From: Bacillota bacterium
Lineage (GTDB): Bacteria > Bacillota > Bacilli > Bacillales > Cytobacillaceae
DNA length: 5,616 bases
Assembly (NCBI GenBank): GCA_023387295.1
Contig: JAEWIG010000078.1
Coordinates: forward strand, 1-5,616
Reading direction: 5' to 3'
Shown here: positions 1-5,528 of the stretch, piece after piece
Position numbering within the stretch: position 1 is the stretch's first letter
Layout of the letters: every line of letters starts with the position of its first letter
Made by a program: the position numbers and the translations under genes
The notes under the pieces: generated by a model
The model's database searches: none
What the model was told of the DNA's origin: nothing
The model's input: the letters and a program-made list of their open reading frames with translations, nothing else

Positions 1-766
1 CATGTAGACCCTTCCCGAAGAACAACGGAACTTCATATGAAAATCCACCCTCTTTAATCTGAATGAGATGCTTCCATTCTTCCGATTCCTTGTTCAGCTT
101 AAGCATGAGCGTCTCGTCATTAGATAGATTCTCTACCTTTCCCTTTAGTAAAAAGGTCTCTTTCCCTTTTATATAGCTCGTTTCCATATCAATAGATAAT
201 CCTGCTGTAAATCCAAATGGAGTGTATGTAACATCACGCTTTAAGCTAGGATTTACATTGAACACATCAAACCTTGTTGTATCATAATAATAGTTTTCTC
301 GGTCCATACTTGGAAGCTGAACAGTGACACTATATTCACCTTCTCCATTGAAAAAATGGATCGTTTGTTTGAACTCCCCATTCTCAATTGGAGCATAATA
401 TTCATGCTGATCACCTGCAGGACTCTCCTTATCAGAACGTACCTTTATCCATGCATAGTTTGATTTTAGCTGACTAGATTGTTCTATCTTTCCCTCTACC
501 ACTATTTTTCCGTTAGCAGCAAATTTTTTGAACTCAGGTTGGCTAATGGTTGCTCCAACTTCCTCACTGTATGAGGTGAGCTCCAGTGGACTAAGCTCTA
601 ATTCACTATTTTTCTGCTCAACTAGCCGTTCATACTCATCCTGCTTTTTTTCTTCTTTCTTCTCTTCTTTTTTTTCTTCTTTTATTTCACCTGTGCTTGT
701 ATTACTACAAGCTGAAATAAACAATAGAAAACATAATAATACCAAGCTAAATTTTCTTTGTTTCAT
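1..766 (-). CDS. Secreted lipoprotein with Lys/Glu-rich linker and tandem beta-type domains (3' end outside the window)
   Basis: The reading frame is open from an ATG at 766-764 to the left edge, giving 255 residues with no stop, so the C-terminus is missing. A GGAGGA ribosome binding site (771-776) sits just upstream. The N-terminus is a lipoprotein signal peptide: MKQRK, a hydrophobic stretch at residues 6-18, then lipobox ISAC with Cys20 as the predicted lipidated residue, so the protein should be anchored on the outer face of the membrane. Residues 29-41 are a charged linker of three KEEK-like units. Residues about 86-152 and about 200-255 look like two copies of one beta-rich unit. Each has a V-x-GK-(I/V)-E strand, a conserved Trp (W106, W231), a G-x-F turn (130-132, 240-242) and an FF-x-G/K-G motif (138-143, 249-253). 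Such repeats precede transglutaminase-like domains in some Bacillus lipoproteins, but no catalytic domain is visible here, so the function is open. The gene probably has its own promoter at 912-939. Confidence 0.85.
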   Translation of the reverse strand, partial: MKQRKFSLVLLCFLLFISACSNTSTGEIKEEKKEEKKEEKKQDEYERLVEQKNSELELSPLELTSYSEEVGATISQPEFKKFAANGKIVVEGKIEQSSQLKSNYAWIKVRSDKESPAGDQHEYYAPIENGEFKQTIHFFNGEGEYSVTVQLPSMDRENYYYDTTRFDVFNVNPSLKRDVTYTPFGFTAGLSIDMETSYIKGKETFLLKGKVENLSNDETLMLKLNKESEEWKHLIQIKEGGFSYEVPLFFGKGLH

Positions 767-911
767 TTTCTCCTCCTCATAATCCCATATTTCTCTTTAC
801 TTCACTGTTCTCTATGGATTACGTTCTTTAGCTGTATTAGTTTCTAAGCCTTATATATCATTTTCAGATTTTTAAGAAATTCATTTTAGGGATTTATAAC
901 TATTTTGTCTA

Positions 912-939
912 ATTATAGATTTTTTAATATAATTCTAAA
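912..939 (-). promoter_or_regulatory. Candidate sigma-A promoter for the lipoprotein gene
   Basis: A perfect -10 box TATAAT (917-912) is preceded at 16 bp by TTTAGA (939-934), a partial match to TTGACA. It lies just downstream of the T-box terminator and about 145 nt before the lipoprotein start codon, so the lipoprotein need not depend on T-box read-through. The leader between 911 and 776 is AT-rich, with a second possible TATATA box near 852-857. This call rests on pattern matching only. Confidence 0.4.
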
Positions 940-943
940 CAAC

Positions 944-988
944 AAAAAACTCCCACCCCCAAGATTTTCATCTTGAGAGCGAGAGTTT
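944..988 (-). terminator. Rho-independent terminator of the T-box element, also the end of the dehydrogenase transcript
   Basis: A 19-bp stem forms between 988-970 and 965-947, with several G-U pairs and a four-base GAAA loop, followed by further U residues. Its 5' arm shares UCGCUCUCA (982-974) with the antiterminator, so the two folds exclude each other as in working T-boxes. It lies 118 nt beyond the stop codon of the Gfo/Idh gene and would end that transcript unless antitermination occurs. Confidence 0.88.
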
Positions 989-1034
989 ATGTTTCGCGGT
1001 ACCACCTCAGTTTATTAATATGTCACCATATCAA
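944..1034 (-). promoter_or_regulatory. T-box riboswitch 3' module (Stem III-like hairpin, antiterminator, terminator), Stem I apparently missing
   Basis: Read on the minus strand, positions 1006-995 give GGTGGTACCGCG, the hallmark T-box sequence. The surrounding bases fold into the expected antiterminator: UGAGG (1009-1005) pairs with UCUCA (978-974), GCGA (997-994) pairs with UCGC (982-979), and the seven-base bulge is UGGUACC (1004-998). In the family the UGGN of this bulge pairs with the tRNA NCCA end. N is U here, which fits tRNAs with an A discriminator base. Just upstream an 8-bp hairpin with a GUGA loop (1034-1015) sits where Stem III is expected. The competing terminator is at 988-944. 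Only about 72 nt lie between this hairpin and the stop codon of the upstream dehydrogenase, and I see no Stem I or specifier loop there. The next gene downstream is a lipoprotein, not a tRNA-synthetase or amino-acid gene, so this may be a remnant. Confidence 0.85.
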
Positions 1035-1106
1035 CTTCTTCGTGATTTTAAATAATCCGCTCTTTCTATTTCATAGTACATAAAGATTCTAATATGATTT
1101 TCTTAC

Positions 1107-2129
1107 CTATTTTGGACTTACTTCATACGCTTTCAAGATAATTTCCATTGATTTCTTGCCTTCTTCACCATTGATTAACGGCTCTGTGTTATTGTTAATC
1201 GCATCAATGAAATCTTTATAAAGCGGAGTATGGCCTTCACCATAAACATTATCAATTTCGGTTTCTTCTTGCTGCTTATCATAGTCTCTTTCATCTGCAA
1301 ACTGCCATGTTTTAATTTCGTTAACAGCTAGTCCACCGATAACGACTGTTCCGGTTTCACCGAAGATACTTAATGTTTCTTCTAAGTTTTTCGGATAGAC
1401 AACGGCACTACCTTCGATGATACCGATTGCACCGTTTTTAAACCGGATTAAAATCGCACCAAAGTCCTCCATCTCGATGTCTCGTAGGAAGGTTTCTCTT
1501 TCAGCATGAATACGTTCTACCTCAGAACCCATCATCCATTGAAGAAGGTCAATGTTATGTATACATTGGTTCATAAGTGTTCCGCCATCTAGTTCAGCAG
1601 TTCCACGCCATGGAGCCTGCTTATAATAATTGTTATCTCGAGTCCAAAGAATTCGAGCTGTTCCATTCATTATTCTTCCAAAACGGCCTTCTTCGATCGC
1701 TCTTCTTAGCTTTTGAATCGGAGGATTGAATCTATTTTGGTGAGATACACAAATTTTTAGGTTCTTCTCTCTTCCTAATGCGATCATTTGATCAGCATCT
1801 TCTACAGATAGAGCCATTGGCTTTTCAATTAACACATGTGTTCCATTATTCATGCAGTCAATGGCATGCTTTGCATGATAACCGCTTTCTGTAGCGATCG
1901 TAACTACATCAATGTCTTCGTTCTTTAGCATTTCCATATAGTCTGTGTAAATTTTCACATTTGAATTCGGAAGTGCTTTTTCATATTGATCTTTTCTTTC
2001 AACTGCTTTTTCTTTTACGATATCACATGTAGCTACCAATATTGCATCTTGTTCGTTATTTATTAGCGCTTCCACATGCTTATAAGAAATTCTTCCGCAG
2101 CCTACTATTGCGAATTTTAATTTCGTCAT
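1107..2129 (-). CDS. Gfo/Idh/MocA-family NAD(P)-dependent sugar dehydrogenase
   Basis: A 340-residue protein, the usual length for this family of cytosolic oxidoreductases acting on sugars, nucleotide sugars or inositols. The N-terminal Rossmann fold shows a GCG-x-I nucleotide loop (residues 10-14) and Asp36 at the end of the second strand, which usually favours NAD over NADP. The family EKP motif is at 102-104, with Lys103 the expected catalytic lysine. The C-terminal alpha/beta domain carries QNRFNPP (131-137), W-RGT (174-177), DGG (181-183) and NQ-x-IHNID (187-194), with His191 and Asp194 near the active site, and ends with GEGH-x-P-LY-x-DF (297-307). These C-terminal motifs recall WlbA-type UDP-GlcNAc-uronate 3-dehydrogenases, but no polysaccharide genes lie nearby and the substrate is not certain. 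The start is backed by GAGGTGAT at 2142-2135. The gene is monocistronic here: a candidate promoter lies at 2154-2181 and the T-box terminator follows it. Confidence 0.9.
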   Translation of the reverse strand: MTKLKFAIVGCGRISYKHVEALINNEQDAILVATCDIVKEKAVERKDQYEKALPNSNVKIYTDYMEMLKNEDIDVVTIATESGYHAKHAIDCMNNGTHVLIEKPMALSVEDADQMIALGREKNLKICVSHQNRFNPPIQKLRRAIEEGRFGRIMNGTARILWTRDNNYYKQAPWRGTAELDGGTLMNQCIHNIDLLQWMMGSEVERIHAERETFLRDIEMEDFGAILIRFKNGAIGIIEGSAVVYPKNLEETLSIFGETGTVVIGGLAVNEIKTWQFADERDYDKQQEETEIDNVYGEGHTPLYKDFIDAINNNTEPLINGEEGKKSMEIILKAYEVSPK

Positions 2130-2153
2130 TTTTTATCACCTCTGTAATACTAT

Positions 2154-2181
2154 ATAATACCTCATTTTGAGATTTTTTAAA
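2154..2181 (-). promoter_or_regulatory. Candidate promoter of the Gfo/Idh dehydrogenase gene
   Basis: TATTAT (2159-2154) matches five of six -10 positions and TTTAAA (2181-2176) matches four of six -35 positions, with a 16-bp spacer. Transcription would start around 2147, giving a short leader that holds little beyond the ribosome binding site. The call is a pattern match only. Confidence 0.35.
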
Positions 2182-2198
2182 GTAATGACCCGGATTTT

Positions 2199-2536
2199 TT
2201 ATAAAAATATCACAAACATAAAAAGAGAGCGCAATTCTTGCGGCAGAATTGAGCCTGACTTAATATGTAGGATAGTTGCTATTTCATCTACTTTATAGCC
2301 CTCTACATAATAAAGTAATAATACAGTCTTAGGATTATTTGGCAATTTCATAAGATGGTCGAGCAAACTATAGTTTTCTTCATCCTTACAAAATAGTTGC
2401 AAATCATTGATATATATATATACTTATGCATAAAATTAAACGTTCTCATATTTTTGCAACGATTAGTAGCAATAGTTATCAACCATGCTTTCTCGTGTTC
2501 TGAATGGTGGAAAATTGGAGATTTAGTTAGATAAGT
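2199..2536 (-). pseudogene. Decayed ECF-type RNA polymerase sigma factor (regions 2 and 4 remnants)
   Basis: Two minus-strand frames each carry part of an extracytoplasmic-function sigma factor. From 2536 to about 2447 the frame reads a region 2 segment with SEHEKAWLITIATNRCKNM, matching the HEKAWLIRVTIN-C-K pattern of the family. The frame then loses similarity near an (AT)n tract (2410-2422). From 2402 to about 2235 a different frame reads region 4: LP-x-x-x-x-x-VLLLYYVEGYKVDEIA followed by the helix-turn-helix segment TILHIKSGSI. After that the usual SRL-x-RAR end is lost, probably to another frameshift. The first half of region 2 is absent, as is the linker. With at least two frame breaks, a missing N-terminus and no ribosome binding site, this is not a working gene. 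The piece 2199-2402 would need a TTG start and covers region 4 only. No anti-sigma gene is visible beside it. Confidence 0.75.
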
Positions 2537-2633
2537 AAGGATGTGCACGTAAGTAATTACGGAATGCAAGATGACGGTCAATTTCGGAATTGCCTAATTG
2601 ATAATTTTGCTTATCGATAAAAGACTTTTTCAT
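2523..2633 (-). pseudogene. GrpB (UPF0157)-like C-terminal fragment
   Basis: A frame too short for usual gene calling (36 codons, ATG 2633-2631, stop TAA 2525-2523) reads LGNSEIDRHLAFRNYLRAHP in its second half. This closely resembles the conserved segment of GrpB-family proteins (pattern H-LAFRDYLRAHP), a nucleotidyltransferase-like family of about 170 residues. The upstream two-thirds, with the nucleotidyltransferase core, and the last helices are missing. No Shine-Dalgarno sequence precedes the ATG, which sits directly after the U-tract of the AraC-gene terminator. The frame stops where the sigma-factor remnant begins, so two unrelated remnants abut or overlap by a few bases. I read it as a deletion scar. 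A functional micropeptide is possible but unsupported. Confidence 0.6.
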
Positions 2634-2640
2634 TAAATTC

Positions 2641-2673
2641 AAAAAAGACCAGTCAATATCTACTGACTAGTCT
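2641..2673 (-). terminator. Rho-independent terminator of the AraC-family regulator gene
   Basis: On the minus strand AGACTAGTCA (2673-2664) pairs with TGACTGGTCT (2655-2646), 10 bp including one U-G pair, around an eight-base loop, followed by a U tract from 2646 to 2641. It lies 54 nt beyond the regulator's stop codon. The hairpin separates that gene from the remnants downstream. Confidence 0.85.
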
Positions 2674-2726
2674 AATAAAGTAAATGAAGATTTAACAGAA
2701 TAACACTTCTGTAAAAATAATAGTAA

Positions 2727-3605
2727 TCATCCAAGTTTATCGCTAATTTTTTTCTTTACTGGCATCCAAACTTCGCTATATACATTTTCCGACGTACCAT
2801 TGTGTTTTGTAAAAGAAATTCCAGGTATATCTGAAACTTCATAATCTGAAGAAGGCAACCATTCAGAATAAATTTTTGCGGTAGTTTCTTGAAGCGTAGC
2901 AGGGAATGGTCCTTGATTAGGGAAAATAGCCCATAAACTTTCTTCAATAGAAATTTGCTCCAAATCATCGAATGGATTTTCTTTTGTAGTTGCAAAACCA
3001 ATCATATGGGTTAAGTACCCTTTTTCTTCTAAGAAACCATCATCAAAATTATAAGATACATTTAAGACTTGATGAGGATATAAATCAGCTAATTGATGCA
3101 TTTCATTTCTTTGTTGTTCGGTAATTGACTGGGCTAGTTCTAAGATAGCATTATTTACACCTTCGAACTGAATTGGTACTCTTTTCGATACACCTACTAT
3201 ATTAAACTTTTCTTTATTTTCGATTTTGAATTCCATGGATATTCCTCCTCTAATATCTATATAAAATGAAAATTTGGGAAATGATTTTTGAATTTTATTT
3301 TTAGTTACTTCTGAAGGTAAAAAACCACTCCATTCACGAAAGGCTCTTGAAAATCCTTCTATTGATTGATAACCATATTTATAAGCAATATCTGTCACTT
3401 TTGCTCCGTTAATTAATTCAACATTCGCAACTGATAATCTCCTATTTTTGATGTACTCATTTAATGACATTCCAGCCATATACGAAAACATTCTTTTAAA
3501 ATGATAATCAGATAGTCCTACAATTTTTGATATATCTTTTCCAGAAATTTCTTCCGTTAAATGTGTTTCAATGTAATCCATTAAATTATTGAAATCCTGT
3601 AACAT
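2727..3605 (-). CDS. AraC-family transcriptional regulator with C-terminal GyrI-like ligand-binding domain
   Basis: A 292-residue cytosolic regulator with the domain order of Rob-type proteins. The N-terminal AraC DNA-binding domain (about 5-105) has a first helix-turn-helix at about 24-43 (DISKIVGLSDYHFKRMF) and a second at about 70-92 (VTDIAYKYGYQS-x-x-FSRAFR), the latter with the family G-Y-x-S-x-x-F-x-R-x-F signature. A short linker leads to an AraC effector-binding/GyrI-like domain (about 123-286), which ends with the typical E-x-W-MPVK motif (278-284); such domains bind small, often lipophilic or cationic molecules. The start is well supported by AAGGAGG (3619-3613) seven bases upstream. 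The gene stands alone with its own terminator and faces away from padR, so its target is not evident from context. Divergent regulators often act on the shared intergenic region, but nothing here shows that. Confidence 0.92.
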   Translation of the reverse strand: MLQDFNNLMDYIETHLTEEISGKDISKIVGLSDYHFKRMFSYMAGMSLNEYIKNRRLSVANVELINGAKVTDIAYKYGYQSIEGFSRAFREWSGFLPSEVTKNKIQKSFPKFSFYIDIRGGISMEFKIENKEKFNIVGVSKRVPIQFEGVNNAILELAQSITEQQRNEMHQLADLYPHQVLNVSYNFDDGFLEEKGYLTHMIGFATTKENPFDDLEQISIEESLWAIFPNQGPFPATLQETTAKIYSEWLPSSDYEVSDIPGISFTKHNGTSENVYSEVWMPVKKKISDKLG

Positions 3606-3797
3606 TCATTTCCCTCCTTACAAATACATATTATCCTAAAAATTTATTACTAACTCGATATTTTTTATACGGAAATTATCGGAACTTATTTGCCGTTAAT
3701 ATTTTGGTTATTGAGCAATCGGGCTTTACTTCAACAAGAACTAGCGTTACTTATTTTCTTGATGTTTCTTAAATTGGGTATCTAATTTCAAATGTTA
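3606..3797. other. Non-coding half of the divergent intergenic region
   Basis: AT-rich DNA between the AraC-type gene and the padR promoter. No open frame or RNA fold was recognised. The regulator's promoter must lie at the left end, but only weak -10-like boxes are visible, for example GATAATAT on the minus strand around 3628-3635. The stretch 3709-3737 shares short words with the 3' intergenic region of this window: TATTGAGCAATC matches 10 of 12 bases of 5334-5345, and CTTTACTTCAACAA matches 12 of 14 bases of 5455-5468. This may be a worn dispersed repeat. Confidence 0.35.
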
Positions 3798-3827
3798 TTG
3801 TAACGAAAATAGTGTATTACACATAGT
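3798..3827 (+). promoter_or_regulatory. Candidate promoter of the padR-HAAS operon
   Basis: TTGTAA (3798-3803) and CATAGT (3822-3827) each match four of six consensus positions, with an 18-bp spacer. A short dyad, GTGTA-T-TACAC (3812-3822), lies between them and the 14-bp repeats start inside the spacer, so a protein bound there should block RNA polymerase. This is the best placement seen but is not certain. Confidence 0.35.
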
Positions 3828-3859
3828 ATTAACCATATAGTGTATATCATATAGTTTGT
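3804..3859 (+). repeat. Four tandem 14-bp imperfect repeats, probable operator array
   Basis: The word TAGT recurs at 3810, 3824, 3838 and 3852, exactly 14 bp apart each time. The units are cgaaaaTAGTGTAT, tacacaTAGTATTA, accataTAGTGTAT and atcataTAGTTTGT, so TAGTGTAT is kept in units 1 and 3 and CATATAGT in units 3 and 4. The array covers the presumed promoter and ends 17 bp before the padR start codon. PadR proteins commonly repress their own promoters, which makes this the likely binding region. The direct-repeat arrangement is unlike the inverted ATGT/ACAT sites known for classic PadR. Confidence 0.55.
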
Positions 3860-3876
3860 AAAATTGAGGTGGGTGA

Positions 3877-4224
3877 ATGAGTACTTTACTAAGTTCATTA
3901 ACGACAGAGCTGAGGAGAGGAACGCTGACATTAGCTGTTTTAAGTCAATTACGAACACCCCGGTATGGATATTCCCTTGTTCAGTTATTGGAGGAATCGG
4001 GCATTAACATTGATCAAAGTACCGTGTATCCATTGCTTCGCCGTTTAGAAAAACAGGAGTTAGTAACGAGCAGCTGGGATACAGCTGAGAGTAGGCCCCG
4101 TAAGTATTATGTTTTAAGTGAATACGGTCTGGAAATCTTTTTGCAGTTAAAAAAGGAATGGATTAAAAATTCGAAAGAACTTTATGGTTTATTAATAGGG
4201 GATGAGGAAAATGAATTTGATTGA
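3877..4224 (+). CDS. PadR-family transcriptional regulator
   Basis: A 115-residue winged-helix repressor of the short PadR subfamily. The N-terminal helix has ELRRGTLTLAVLSQL (11-25), followed by YGYSLVQLLEESG (30-42). The recognition helix is STVYPLLRRLEKQELV (48-63), and the beta wing ends with RPRKYYVLSEYG (73-84), all family hallmarks. A C-terminal helix (about 85-105) serves dimerisation. GAGGTG (3866-3871) lies five bases before the ATG. The 3' end overlaps the next gene by 14 nt, which suggests translational coupling. PadR genes paired with HAAS/DUF1700 membrane proteins are common in Bacillaceae, where the regulator is thought to control its own operon. The ligand is unknown. The repeat array at 3804-3859 is the obvious candidate operator. 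Confidence 0.93.
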   Translation: MSTLLSSLTTELRRGTLTLAVLSQLRTPRYGYSLVQLLEESGINIDQSTVYPLLRRLEKQELVTSSWDTAESRPRKYYVLSEYGLEIFLQLKKEWIKNSKELYGLLIGDEENEFD

Positions 4225-5209
4225 GGTTTATATTCATGAAGTCACTCGCAGGCTTCCTGAAAAAAATCGTGTGGATATTGCACTCGAACTGCGTTCAACG
4301 ATTGAGGATACTCTGCCTGATGATTACAGTGAAGAAGATGTTAAGGTCGCTCTTGAAAAATTAGGAAATCCAGCAGCACTAGCGAGAGGTTATCGAGATC
4401 AGCCAATGCATCTCATAGGTCCACGCTATTTTGATTTATATGTCTCGTTATTAAAAATGATTTTACCAATTGCCGCTGTGGTCGCGCTGATTTCTATGAT
4501 TGCCGATTATTTTATTGGCTATAGTGGAGAAGAAGCTATTGTAAATGTTGTTCTTACCATTATGGGTAAAGGGATATGGAAAGTTTTCGAAGTCGGGGTC
4601 CATACCTTTTTCTGGTTTACACTCGTTTTCGCGATTATAGAAAGAGCAGATAAAGGAGAAGATCAGCAACCACTATCAGCAAGTCTTAAAAAATGGACAC
4701 CTGATGATTTGAAAAACATCCCTTATATTCCTAAGAAAAAAGCTATTTCAAAGTGCGAAGTATTTGGAAGTTTATTGTGGACAGCGATTTGGGCCACCCT
4801 TTATTTTTATGCTAATCACCTTGTAGGTGTATATGAAGGCGGCAGAGCTGGACTTGAATTCGTGATTCCAGCTTTAAATCAGGATGTTTTACTTCGTTAT
4901 TGGCCAATCGTTATCATTGTCATCGCACTCGAAATTGGGTTAGCTCTCTACAAGTTAATTAAGGGGCAATGGACGAAAAAAATGGCAATCTTTAATACTG
5001 CTCTTGAGCTTATCGCAACCGTTGTATTCATTGTCATATTAAGCAATCCAAATTTACTTTATCAAGAATTTATTACGTATATGAGTGGTTTATTTAATTC
5101 ATCAGCTATACAATTTAAGACATGGATAGTTGGATCCATGATAATCATCTTTATTTTAACTGCGGCATTCAATTCGTTCGAGGGATTTCGTAAGTCTAGA
5201 ATCCGTTAA
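4211..5209 (+). CDS. HAAS (DUF1700-type) domain polytopic membrane protein, partner of PadR
   Basis: A membrane protein of 332 residues from the ATG at 4211. An in-frame ATG at 4202 would add MRK, but the only purine-rich stretch (AGGGG, 4197-4201) touches 4202 directly and sits nine bases before 4211, and family members begin MNLIEVY, so 4211 is preferred. The N-terminal HAAS domain (about 1-68) has the signature Y-x-x-EV-x-RRLPEKNR-x-DI-x-x-EL (7-26), then EEDVKVALEKLGNPAALA (41-58). About six transmembrane helices follow: roughly 80-103, 128-145, 185-205, 229-249, 259-278 and 304-322, with a charged cytoplasmic stretch at about 145-183. HAAS domains are described as helical signalling modules in proteins encoded with PadR regulators, and the exact role is not known. 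Here the pair is alone, with no following DUF4097 or transporter gene, and ends at a terminator 82 nt downstream. Confidence 0.9.
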   Translation: MNLIEVYIHEVTRRLPEKNRVDIALELRSTIEDTLPDDYSEEDVKVALEKLGNPAALARGYRDQPMHLIGPRYFDLYVSLLKMILPIAAVVALISMIADYFIGYSGEEAIVNVVLTIMGKGIWKVFEVGVHTFFWFTLVFAIIERADKGEDQQPLSASLKKWTPDDLKNIPYIPKKKAISKCEVFGSLLWTAIWATLYFYANHLVGVYEGGRAGLEFVIPALNQDVLLRYWPIVIIVIALEIGLALYKLIKGQWTKKMAIFNTALELIATVVFIVILSNPNLLYQEFITYMSGLFNSSAIQFKTWIVGSMIIIFILTAAFNSFEGFRKSRIR

Positions 5210-5290
5210 TTCATATTTCTTTATTAAATATAAGGATAAGTACTCACCGGTTTTAACAGTCTTTGATTTTCCGTAAATAACACATAAAAT

Positions 5291-5332
5291 AAAGCCGAAT
5301 TCCCCTTTAAATGCCAGGGAAATTCGGCTTTT
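5291..5332 (+). terminator. Rho-independent terminator after the HAAS gene, possibly bidirectional
   Basis: AAAGCCGAATT (5291-5301) pairs with AATTCGGCTTT (5321-5331). CCC (5302-5304 or 5303-5305) pairs with GGG (5317-5319) across a one-base bulge at 5320. On the plus strand the stem runs into TTTT. On the minus strand it is followed by a TTTATTTTA tract, so it may also end transcripts coming from the right. Confidence 0.85.
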
Positions 5333-5333
5333 G

Positions 5334-5362
5334 TATTCAACAATCACGGCGATTGTTGAATA
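5334..5362. repeat. Perfect 12-bp stem-loop of unknown role
   Basis: TATTCAACAATC (5334-5345) and GATTGTTGAATA (5351-5362) are exact reverse complements around the loop ACGGC. It starts two bases after the operon terminator but has no U tract on either strand, so it is not a standard terminator. It could stabilise transcript ends or be half of a dispersed intergenic repeat, since its left arm resembles 3709-3720. Confidence 0.75.
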
Positions 5363-5528
5363 GATGATTTATTTTAAGTTACCATAACTGTCATTCTCTA
5401 CAATCTGGACCAAAAATGAAAAGAGAGCACTTATCTTTGTTCCAGGATAGCACCCTTTACTTGAATAACGGATGATTTCAATAATTGATAAGCCCCTACT
5501 CAAGAATTGCTTAATTTAAAAGAAAGTT
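5363..5528. other. Non-coding stretch, no gene seen
   Basis: Together with the flanking hairpins, the DNA after the HAAS stop codon (5210-5616) holds no believable reading frame on either strand. Within this part, CTTTACTTGAATAA (5455-5468) matches 12 of 14 bases of 3724-3737, and the neighbouring words AGAGAGCAC (5422-5430) and GATAGCACCC (5446-5455) have the look of a worn intergenic repeat. No RNA family was recognised. Confidence 0.4.

Noticed and set aside
528..782. Plus-strand 84-codon frame rich in Ser and Phe
   Set aside because: It is the antisense of the lipoprotein gene. The Ser/Phe runs come from the complement of its Lys/Glu-rich linker, and there is no ribosome binding site.
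1035..1106. A compact Stem I for the T-box
   Set aside because: Only a weak GAUU/AAUC hairpin can be drawn. No specifier loop or conserved Stem I motif could be recognised, so it was not annotated.
2199..2402. A small intact sigma-like protein of 67 residues
   Set aside because: It needs a TTG start with no ribosome binding site and contains only region 4. The matching region 2 lies just upstream in another frame, so a pseudogene explains it better.
2756..3001. Minus-strand 81-codon frame
   Set aside because: It lies wholly inside the AraC-family gene in another frame and has no family features.
4463..4669. Minus-strand 68-codon frame
   Set aside because: Antisense of the HAAS membrane protein, with no start signal and no recognisable domain.
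5156..5347. Minus-strand 63-codon frame across the HAAS 3' end and terminator
   Set aside because: It runs through the operon terminator hairpin and stem-loop, and its sequence resembles no protein family.
5334..5362. Second terminator for the HAAS operon
   Set aside because: The stem is perfect but AT-rich and is not followed by a U tract on either strand.
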